From Methanobacteriota archaeon (GTDB lineage Archaea > Hydrothermarchaeota > Hydrothermarchaeia > Hydrothermarchaeales > JACRDW01): a stretch of 11,996 bases of DNA. A program made the position numbers and the translations under genes. The notes under the pieces were generated by a model that worked only from the letters and a program-made list of their open reading frames with translations, ran no database searches and was not told where the DNA came from. Location of the stretch: positions 1 to 11,996 of the forward strand of contig JACRDW010000135.1 of the NCBI GenBank assembly GCA_016212785.1, written 5' to 3'. This document shows positions 7,047 through 11,996 of the stretch, piece after piece; position 1 is the stretch's first letter; each line of letters starts with the position of its first letter.

Positions 7047-7519
7047 TTGTTGTTTCAAATTCTGGCCCGCTGATTGCACTGGCTAAATTAGGACTTCTTT
7101 TTATTTTAAAAGAATTTTTTGGCGAGGTGTTCGTACCTCCCGAAGTTTGGAATGAAGTTGTTGAAAGAGGAAAAGGAAAGCCCGGCGAAGAGGAGGTAAG
7201 AAAGGCTAAGTGGATAAAGGTACGTGAAATCGAGGATAGGCTCAGTGTGGAAGTACTATGCCGCGACATAGGCAGGGGTGAGGCGGAGGCGATTATATTG
7301 GCGAAGAAGACGAATGCACTTTTGATAATGGATGAAAAAATTCCGAGGGAGATAGCCACGTCCTTGGGTTTAGAGGTTACCGGAACCTTGGGCTTGGTTT
7401 ATAGGGCCACAGAGAGAAAAGCGGTAAAGCAGTCTTTTGAAAATATAGTAATGGAAATGAGAAAGAGGAAAATTTGGATAAGCGACGAAATCGTTGAAGA
7501 TTCCAGAAAAGCGTCCTGA
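7043..7519 (+). CDS. DUF3368 PIN-domain toxin (putative RNase)
   Basis: A 158-residue PIN-fold protein. It has the DUF3368 opening VVSNSGPLIALAKLG, then VPPEVWNEVV, then GRGEAEAIILA and LIMDEKIPREIATSLGLEVTGTLGLVYRA. Acidic residues in the second, third and fourth blocks are in place. The first PIN aspartate is replaced by Asn6 (codon 7058-7060), a change I recall in many members of this family, so it need not mean loss of function. PIN toxins cut RNA, often tRNA or rRNA; the target here is unknown. It is coupled to the antitoxin by ATGA. Its last three codons and stop lie inside a relic of a thpR 3' end, so the natural C-terminus may have been rewritten there. Confidence 0.87.
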   Translation: MIVVSNSGPLIALAKLGLLFILKEFFGEVFVPPEVWNEVVERGKGKPGEEEVRKAKWIKVREIEDRLSVEVLCRDIGRGEAEAIILAKKTNALLIMDEKIPREIATSLGLEVTGTLGLVYRATERKAVKQSFENIVMEMRKRKIWISDEIVEDSRKAS

Positions 7520-7560
7520 CGCCTAAGGGGCCTGTATACAGCGATGTGCGGGCGGTGCGA
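7498..7560 (+). pseudogene. Relic of a second thpR 3' end
   Basis: In the frame beginning AGA at 7498 the sequence encodes KSVLTPKGPVYSDVRAV, against KSALTPKGPIYSTVRVV at the end of the intact thpR: 13 of 17 residues identical by hand count. Over the same 51 bases I count about 34 identities, with many third-position differences, so it is a diverged coding copy and not a recent duplicate. A TGA at 7495-7497 closes the frame upstream, and no other part of a ThpR (no HxTx) is found. It runs on as LPSTRRGEDCV to a stop near 7593. It marks a recombination or insertion point beside the toxin gene. Confidence 0.7.
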
Positions 7561-7693
7561 TTGCCTTCGACGAGGCGAGGGGAGGATTGCGTATAACGGT
7601 TTGCGGGTATGCGAAGCCCAAATAAAAAACTTTTCGCTTTCCATCTTCCATCCGCTTCAATCTCTATATTTTCTTTTGAGACCCGAATGGTTA

Positions 7694-7724
7694 TTATAGT
7701 GCTGTTGAAAAAACAGCACTGTGA
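7694..7724 (+). other. Strong hairpin (inverted repeat)
   Basis: Perfect arms AGTGCTGTT (7698-7706) and AACAGCACT (7712-7720) flank the loop GAAAA. In plus-strand RNA the stem extends by four more pairs, two of them G-U. On the minus strand those would be mismatches, so a plus-strand RNA role is favoured. No T-run follows, so it is not a classical intrinsic terminator. It ends on the GTG at 7721 that would start the broken zinc-finger gene and could hide that start. No second copy was seen in the window. Confidence 0.6.
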
Positions 7725-7967
7725 AAGAGAGGAATATCAGCAGAACGTGCGCGGTCTGCGGCAGGAAAACTCAAAATAACTTTGGATGACTACGGAAGAA
7801 TCATTTCCGGCGGACTGTACTTCGGCGTTATGGAAATTCCATCAAAGGGCTCGAAAGTGATAACTGTCGAAAAATCAAAAATCCTTGGACACGACGTTGA
7901 AATTGTCAAACATACAAAAACCAGAAAATCCTTTAAAATATCTCCCCGAACTCCTCGGTTGTCGTGA
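7721..7967 (+). pseudogene. Frameshifted small zinc-finger protein gene
   Basis: A frame opening GTG at 7721 encodes a short N-terminus with CAVCGRK (a CxxC zinc knuckle) and stops at 7789. The next frame, from about 7767, continues naturally as KLKITLDDYGRIISGGLYFGVMEIP and on to 7967. One extra A in the AAAA run at 7766-7769 explains the break. A second CxxC, expected in small zinc ribbons, is missing, and the 3' end runs 35 bases into the convergent nucleotidyltransferase gene, so the tail also looks lost. I do not recognise the family. The 7782-7967 part alone (TTG start, 61 residues) could still be read as a small protein. Confidence 0.42.
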
Positions 7968-8814
7968 AGAGCTTGAAGTACTCTTCCTCTGAAATTTTGC
8001 CTTTTCGCAGAAGGTATTCCTCTGCTTCTTTTCTTTTTTCAACCGCAATTTTTTCAAGTTTTTTTAATTTTTCCGGCACTGAACTTTCTTTCAAAATTCT
8101 GAGCACTTGTTTATAGACGCTTTTGCTTCCGTACAGAAACTTTGCCTCGTTCATGATTTTGCAGGCTATAATGTGCTCGAAGGTATCAAATTTCGCCTGC
8201 TCTGCGACTTTGCTCGAGCTCTTGATTTTGTAGTCTATTTCCTCTCTGTGAAGCTTTAGGAGAGCTGCCTTGGTTTTGTGCATCGCTTCATCCAGCTCCT
8301 TCAGACCAGAAAAATCATCCCTCGTCATTACGACGATGTCTAAATCAGAGCCTGTGACGAGCTCGCCCGTGCTGCGCTCAGGTCTCAAGTTATTGTGCGC
8401 CATTTCTACCGCAACGTCTCCGCCGATTACAAAGCAGACGTTTTTAATTTGCGCATCTCCCAGCTTAGCTATCATCTCTGCTATCGCACTTTTTGCGAGC
8501 TCGAATTTTCGCTGGCTTATTTTTTTTATTTCGAGGCTCAGCTTCCGAGCTTTCTGCCTTACCTTTACCTCGTCCTTTTTTAGACCAACGACGGAATAAG
8601 TAAGAAACTCCCTCTGAATCGCGGGAGAGAGCCTTGCATATCCCTCTACATCCTTGTCGAAGCGCAGGTAATGCCTTCCAACTTTTTTTATAATCAGGTC
8701 TTTCGAGGCATTGCAACTGCGCCAGAGCTCAAACACCTCAACGCCCGTAAGCTCGTAAAGCTCTCTACCCGTAAGGGGTCCTCTTTCTTTCAGCAGTCTG
8801 AGAATCTCTCTCAT
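7933..8814 (-). CDS. Winged-helix plus nucleotidyltransferase-domain protein
   Basis: A 293-residue two-domain protein. Residues 1-55 are a winged helix (MREILRLLKERGPLTGRELYELTG), residues about 80-115 a basic linker helix, and residues about 120-210 a Pol-beta nucleotidyltransferase core. The core has VIGGDVAVEMA (G131-G132), the metal pair in GSDLDIVV (D157, D159) and probably D194 in EEIDYKI. The tail is helical and charged. It may be a DNA-associated nucleotidyltransferase or regulator; the substrate is unknown. An in-frame ATG at 8838 exists, but it abuts the AT-rich promoter core, which places the transcript start near 8815-8820, so I prefer the ATG at 8814. It is divergent from cca. 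Confidence 0.78.
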   Translation of the reverse strand: MREILRLLKERGPLTGRELYELTGVEVFELWRSCNASKDLIIKKVGRHYLRFDKDVEGYARLSPAIQREFLTYSVVGLKKDEVKVRQKARKLSLEIKKISQRKFELAKSAIAEMIAKLGDAQIKNVCFVIGGDVAVEMAHNNLRPERSTGELVTGSDLDIVVMTRDDFSGLKELDEAMHKTKAALLKLHREEIDYKIKSSSKVAEQAKFDTFEHIIACKIMNEAKFLYGSKSVYKQVLRILKESSVPEKLKKLEKIAVEKRKEAEEYLLRKGKISEEEYFKLFTTTEEFGEIF

Positions 8815-8837
8815 GAAAGATAGTTGACTTCCAAGCA

Positions 8838-8853
8838 TATATTTATTATTTGC
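8838..8853. promoter_or_regulatory. Bidirectional promoter core between the nucleotidyltransferase gene and cca
   Basis: An AT-only block (TATATTTATTATT) sits between the divergent starts. Read plus, TTTATTAT (8842-8849) centres about 25 bases before the ATG of cca at 8871, predicting a leaderless message. Read minus, the same bases give AATAATAAATAT about 29 bases before the ATG at 8814. Assigned by spacing and composition. Confidence 0.5.
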
Positions 8854-8870
8854 AATTCATAATCTAAGGC

Positions 8871-10226
8871 ATGATTGAGATTTTAAAGAAAATAGCACCT
8901 TCTGAGAGCGAGAAAGAAAAGTTCATCAAAACTGCCGGGAAGCTTCTGGCAGGCATCGAGAAGGAGGTAAAGAAAATCGACAGCAGAATCAGCGCTGCCC
9001 TGCTCGGCTCGGCTTCTCGCGATACTTGGCTGCGCCACGAGAAGGACATAGATTTATTTCTTCTGTTTCCATTAGAGTACGAGAAAAATGAGCTCGAAAA
9101 AATAGTCACGAAGATAGGCAGGAAGATTTTGGAGAAGCCCGAGAAGCGTTATGCGGAGCATCCGTACATTAAAGGCTTTTACGAGGATTTTGAAGTAGAA
9201 GTCGTGCCCTGCTATGCCGTTGAGAGCCCTTCCAACTTGAAGTCAGCGGTGGACAGGACCCCCTTTCACGACGCTTTCCTGAAAGAGCATATAAAGGGGA
9301 AGGAGAACGAAGCGCGCCTGCTCAAGCAGTTTTTAACCGGCATCTCCTGCTACGGAGCGGAGGCAAAGGTCGAGGGTTTCTCCGGCTATCTCTGCGAGCT
9401 TCTCATAGCGAAGTACGGAAGCTTCGAGAATGTTTTAAAAGCAGCGCAAAACTGGAGGCGCAGGGAGATAATTCACTTCGGCAACGTTGGCGACGAGGAA
9501 GAGGTAAAGGAAAAATTTCCCTCGTCCCTGATTTTCATAGACCCCGTAGATGTCAATAGAAACGTAGCAAGCGCATTATCTGAGCAGAAGCTCAGCAAGT
9601 TTATTTTTGCTGCAGGGGAATATTTGAAAAAGCCGAGGAGGGAGTTCTTCTTTCCGAGGAAGAGAGCGGTGAACAGAAAAGCGCTGCTGAAGAAATTTAA
9701 GCAGAGAGGCACCGGGCTGCTCGCTCTGACTTTTTCAAAGCCAGACGTTGTGGACGACATTCTGTATACTCAGCTCAAAAAAACGCTGAATGCGCTAAAG
9801 GGTATTTTGGAGGGCAGGGATTTTTGCGTAGTGGGAATTGACTGCTCTGTCTCGAACAGAATATTCGTTTTCATCGAGCTGGAGAGCCTCGAGATACCTG
9901 CCGCAAGGCTGCATCTCGGCCCTGAAGTAAACACTTTGCACGAGAGGAAATTTCTGGAGAAGTACGAAAGCTATAAGGATAAACTCACCGAGCCTTTTAT
10001 AATCGGCAGCAGGTGGGCGATTTTTCTGAAAAGAGAAAACGACGCAAAGAAATTTTTGCAAGAATTTTTATCCCGGCGGAACTTGGAGGAGAGGGGAATT
10101 CCCAGCCACGTAGCGAAGAGTCTGAAAAAAGGCTTTTCGATTAAAATAAACGAAGGCGCATTCCTGGAAGAGTTTCTTCCAGCGCTGCAGGAGTACTTCG
10201 ACCCGAGGTTTGCGTGGGAGAGATAA
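8871..10226 (+). CDS. cca: CCA tRNA nucleotidyltransferase, archaeal class I
   Basis: A 451-residue enzyme that builds or repairs the CCA end of tRNAs from CTP and ATP. The catalytic head has LGSASRDTWLRHEKDIDLF: G46-S47, R50 and metal ligands D59 and D61, at the same numbering as the Archaeoglobus enzyme. The third carboxylate, Asp110 in that enzyme, is Glu110 here (FEVEVVPCY; codon 9198-9200). Downstream blocks such as TPFHDAFLKEHIKGKENEARLLKQFL and GFSGYLCELLIAKYGSF are typical of the archaeal neck and body domains, and the tail domain is present, so the protein is full length. The ATG at 8871 lies about 25 bases after a TATA-like core, suggesting a leaderless message. Confidence 0.95.
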   Translation: MIEILKKIAPSESEKEKFIKTAGKLLAGIEKEVKKIDSRISAALLGSASRDTWLRHEKDIDLFLLFPLEYEKNELEKIVTKIGRKILEKPEKRYAEHPYIKGFYEDFEVEVVPCYAVESPSNLKSAVDRTPFHDAFLKEHIKGKENEARLLKQFLTGISCYGAEAKVEGFSGYLCELLIAKYGSFENVLKAAQNWRRREIIHFGNVGDEEEVKEKFPSSLIFIDPVDVNRNVASALSEQKLSKFIFAAGEYLKKPRREFFFPRKRAVNRKALLKKFKQRGTGLLALTFSKPDVVDDILYTQLKKTLNALKGILEGRDFCVVGIDCSVSNRIFVFIELESLEIPAARLHLGPEVNTLHERKFLEKYESYKDKLTEPFIIGSRWAIFLKRENDAKKFLQEFLSRRNLEERGIPSHVAKSLKKGFSIKINEGAFLEEFLPALQEYFDPRFAWER

Positions 10227-10239
10227 CTTTTACAGCGCC

Positions 10240-10252
10240 CCAACGAAGTTGG
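10240..10252. other. Short inverted repeat after cca
   Basis: CCAAC and GTTGG flank GAA, giving a 5-bp stem. It lies 13 bases after the cca stop and touches the larger hairpin that follows. It may help end the cca transcript or be part of an operator. Confidence 0.4.
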
Positions 10253-10282
10253 AGCAGCCAGAAAACCACTTTTCTGGTGCTC
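10252..10282. other. Long bulged hairpin upstream of the methyltransferase gene
   Basis: GAGCA, one bulged G, and CCAGAAAA pair with TTTTCTGG and TGCTC around the loop CCAC, a 13-bp stem with a single bulge. No T-run follows. It lies between cca and the TATA box of the methyltransferase gene, so it could be a terminator-like element for cca or a binding site controlling the methyltransferase. Confidence 0.55.
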
Positions 10283-10291
10283 TTCGATAAG

Positions 10292-10299
10292 TTTTATAT
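10292..10299 (+). promoter_or_regulatory. Putative TATA box of the methyltransferase gene
   Basis: TTTTATAT lies about 40 bases before the ATG at 10335, so transcription would start near 10323 with a leader of about 12 bases containing a weak ribosome site, GTGAAG. Confidence 0.45.
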
Positions 10300-10334
10300 C
10301 TATTGTAAAACGATATTATTGCTGTGAAGAAAAA

Positions 10335-11183
10335 ATGAGCATATATGAGATAGTGCAGAGAAATTGCCTTGAATGGCTCGGTAAATATTCTGAAAAAAAT
10401 ATTCACCTCACGTTCATTGATCCGCCCTTTAATCAGGGAAAGGATTACAGATATTTTAACGATATCCAACCTGAAGAGGAATACTGGGCATGGCTAAAGC
10501 AAGTTTTATCGAAAGTTTATCAGATAACTGTTGATGGTGGCGCAGTTTACTTCATGCAAAGGGAGAAAAATACTGAAGATGTACTAAAAATATTGAGAGA
10601 AACGGGCTGGATATTTCAAAATCTATTAATCTGGAAGAAGAAAACGTCAGCAGTTCCAAGCGAGTTTAGATTTTCCAAGCAGTACCAAATTATTGCTACT
10701 GCCACAAAAGGAGAAAAGCCGAGAGTTTTTAATAAGCTACGTGTAGATTTGCCCATTCCACCAGAATATAAATACGAAAGAGACAACGGGGTTTATCTCA
10801 CAGACGTATGGGATGATATAAGAGAATTAACCTCAGGATATTTTGCAGGGGACGAAGCGATAAGAAACTCAAAAGGGGATAGAGTTCATACGCAGCAGTC
10901 CCCTGTAGCTCTGCTCTTGAGGATTATTTTGGCATCTACTCTGCCCGGAGATACTGTGCTGGACCCTTTTGCTGGGACGGGTACTACTCTAGTAGTTGCT
11001 CACCAACTAGAGCGAAACTCCATAGGCATAGAAATAGACCCAGAGTATATCAAGGTAATTGAGAATCGCTTGAAAAGTCTCAGACCTGCTGACAATGTCT
11101 CGCAGTATTATAACTATTATAGATATACTCCTGATTTGAAAAAAATTTGGCCTGGTGGAAAAACTGTTATGCAAATGGCTTGA
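10335..11183 (+). CDS. Site-specific DNA methyltransferase (beta class, N6-adenine or N4-cytosine)
   Basis: A 282-residue amino-methyltransferase. The catalytic motif IV DPPF at 29-32 comes before the AdoMet motif I DPFAGTGTT at 210-218, which defines the beta order. HTQQSPVALLLRII at 185-198 is motif X, and NSIGIEIDPEYIKVIENRL at 228-246 completes the AdoMet pocket. The target-recognition part lies at about 100-180. It ends with YYNYYRYTPDLKKIW, a tail I recall from related methyltransferases. DPPF occurs in both N4-cytosine and N6-adenine enzymes, so base and site cannot be told. The end overlaps the next gene by up to 37 bases. It looks A+T-richer than the neighbouring cca, in line with transfer of a restriction-modification-type module. 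Confidence 0.9.
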   Translation: MSIYEIVQRNCLEWLGKYSEKNIHLTFIDPPFNQGKDYRYFNDIQPEEEYWAWLKQVLSKVYQITVDGGAVYFMQREKNTEDVLKILRETGWIFQNLLIWKKKTSAVPSEFRFSKQYQIIATATKGEKPRVFNKLRVDLPIPPEYKYERDNGVYLTDVWDDIRELTSGYFAGDEAIRNSKGDRVHTQQSPVALLLRIILASTLPGDTVLDPFAGTGTTLVVAHQLERNSIGIEIDPEYIKVIENRLKSLRPADNVSQYYNYYRYTPDLKKIWPGGKTVMQMA

Positions 11184-11689
11184 AACAGAAGCAGATTGAC
11201 TCTGCCTCATCATTAGACGAGATGGTATTAAAAACAAGCAAAGCTAACGACAAGGTAAAAATTTCAATAGTCGACGGTTCTTTTTTCGAAACCGTTCCTA
11301 AGGAGCATCTTATTTATCAGATGTTTTTGAATATTTTGCGAGGCCATTTGGAGAAAAAGCATATCAAAATACCTTCAGAATTACTTAGTGAAATTGAGAA
11401 ATCTCTTTCCCATATTACAGATCAGACTATTATCGCTGCTTCTCAGACTATAGAAAAGGCTTCAGTACGGCCGCGGCTGAGAATTATGGCGGAAGTTCAT
11501 TCTGAAGGAAATCCGCATAGTAGCTTTTACCCTGAAATTTCAGAACGAAGCTTTAATTTTATTATTCAGAAATCCATCTATGAGGAGAGACTTGCAGAAA
11601 TAATGCGCCAAAAAATACCTGAGGTAAAGATATTTACCATTCGTCATAAAAGGAATGGAGAGCACGTGGTTTTCCAGTATAGATTCTAA
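11147..11689 (+). CDS. Unknown protein overlapping the methyltransferase; candidate restriction partner
   Basis: Up to 180 residues and not recognised. The longest frame starts TTG at 11147. Other choices are TTG at 11180, which overlaps the methyltransferase stop as TTGA, and ATG at 11222; none has a close ribosome site, so translation is probably coupled. It is mixed alpha/beta: helices at about 50-100 (HLIYQMFLNILRGHLEKK, SELLSEIEKSL), then strands RPRLRIMAEVHSEG and a closing KIFTIRHKRNGEHVVFQYRF. No PD-(D/E)xK, HNH or GIY-YIG motif is evident. Position directly behind a methyltransferase makes a restriction or specificity partner plausible, but this is inference only. Confidence 0.68.
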   Translation: MAWWKNCYANGLKQKQIDSASSLDEMVLKTSKANDKVKISIVDGSFFETVPKEHLIYQMFLNILRGHLEKKHIKIPSELLSEIEKSLSHITDQTIIAASQTIEKASVRPRLRIMAEVHSEGNPHSSFYPEISERSFNFIIQKSIYEERLAEIMRQKIPEVKIFTIRHKRNGEHVVFQYRF

Positions 11690-11880
11690 AGAATAATAAT
11701 ATCTTCATCACCTACTGCCTCACGCAATTTATTTGTAATCAAGGCTATTTGTTTAAATTCGCTTTCTTCACTCTTACTTTCCATTCCTTTATCGCTCCAT
11801 ATGTGAAGCTCTCCAAGTAGGTGATTAATCAGATATTCTACCTCGGCTCTTTCTAACTCAACTGCTATCTTCGTACTCAT
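11686..11880 (-). CDS. Small helical protein of unknown function
   Basis: A 64-residue acidic, probably all-helical protein (VELERAEVEYLINHLLGELHIW, then a Ser/Glu-rich turn and EFKQIALITNKLREAV). No family recognised. The start is well supported: GAGGTGA lies at 11885-11891 on the minus strand, four bases before the ATG, a near-full Shine-Dalgarno match. It converges on the methyltransferase partner gene with a 4-base overlap of stops, and its upstream region carries 16-base direct repeats. It may belong to the same accessory module or be an unrelated small regulator. Confidence 0.72.
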   Translation of the reverse strand: MSTKIAVELERAEVEYLINHLLGELHIWSDKGMESKSEESEFKQIALITNKLREAVGDEDIIIL

Positions 11881-11884
11881 TTTC

Positions 11885-11891
11885 TCACCTC
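11885..11891 (-). promoter_or_regulatory. Ribosome binding site of the 64-residue protein gene
   Basis: On the minus strand it reads GAGGTGA, a near-full match to the archaeal anti-Shine-Dalgarno, four bases before the ATG at 11880. It is the strongest evidence that this short gene is real. Confidence 0.65.
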
Positions 11892-11954
11892 ACGCTTCCT
11901 TACCGACAGGTTCTTTTACCAAGATGTGCACCCTAGCGACCATGTAACGGTCGT

Positions 11955-11991
11955 ACCTTAAAATATCTTGCGGTTAACTTTTAATATCTTG
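11955..11991. repeat. Two 16-base direct repeats, period 21
   Basis: Copies at 11955-11970 and 11976-11991 agree at 13 of 16 positions by hand count and share AATATCTTG exactly. The spacing is 21 bases, about two turns of DNA. On the minus strand each copy contains a TATA-like AAGATATT, so they overlap the likely promoter of the 64-residue gene. A related CAAGAT in inverted orientation is at 11920-11925. The array may continue past the window end. Confidence 0.55.
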
Positions 11992-11996
11992 GTTCC

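Noticed and set aside
8815..8838. Upstream ATG for the winged-helix nucleotidyltransferase
   Set aside because: It touches the AT-rich promoter core, leaving no room for a transcript start; the ATG at 8814 begins exactly with the winged helix. Still possible.
11937..11953. CGACC/GGTCG inverted repeat and GTGCAC palindrome near the window end as an attachment site or riboswitch
   Set aside because: The stem is only 5 bp with a 7-base loop and no associated integrase or conserved core; too weak.
1..11996. CRISPR array, tRNA or rRNA genes, transposase or integrase
   Set aside because: No regularly spaced long repeats, cloverleaf sequences, rRNA blocks or DDE/tyrosine recombinase motifs were seen on either strand by eye.

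Overview
The window reads as a chromosomal segment from an archaeon, most likely a euryarchaeote. The evidence is an archaeal class I CCA-adding enzyme, an archaeal-type Thi4, an Lrp-like regulator of 146 residues, a CDC48/AMA-type AAA ATPase, GGTGA-type Shine-Dalgarno sites and TATA boxes about 25 bases before leaderless or short-leader starts. No rRNA, tRNA, CRISPR array or transposase was seen. Genes are tightly packed and opposed genes often overlap at their stop codons. The genus cannot be told from this window.

Layout. (1) 1-1582: an Lrp/AsnC regulator converging on an AAA ATPase. (2) 1613-2755: a DUF4416-like protein, then a very small basic protein overlapping a nucleotidyltransferase gene that looks like a toxin-antitoxin-type pair. 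(3) 6109 down to 2744, minus strand: a compact four-gene unit of thi4, a ROK sugar kinase, a secreted CWB2 cell-wall-binding-repeat protein and a protein that looks like an archaemetzincin without its catalytic histidines. Two of its three junctions are ATGA overlaps. (4) 6164-6709: thpR, divergent from thi4. (5) 6710-8870: accessory material between thpR and cca. It holds a UPF0175/DUF3368 toxin-antitoxin pair, a relic of a second thpR 3' end, a strong RNA hairpin, a frameshifted small zinc-finger gene and a winged-helix nucleotidyltransferase. (6) 8871-10226: cca. (7) 10227-11996: two hairpins and a promoter, a beta-class DNA methyltransferase, an overlapping gene of unknown function (a candidate restriction partner), and a convergent small helical protein preceded by 16-base direct repeats of period 21.

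How the genes fit together. thpR and cca both concern RNA ends and are neighbours in some other archaea (recalled, not checked here). Here they are separated by about 2.2 kb of mobile-looking genes and gene relics. The Thi4 keeps the cysteine that acts as sulfur donor in yeast and Haloferax, which predicts a single-turnover enzyme. The methyltransferase, its overlapping partner and the small protein may form a restriction-modification-like or solitary-methylase module.

The observations most worth follow-up are the thpR 3' relic beside the toxin gene, the metzincin-like protein that lost its active site but kept a structural zinc site, and the methyltransferase module with its unrecognised partner.
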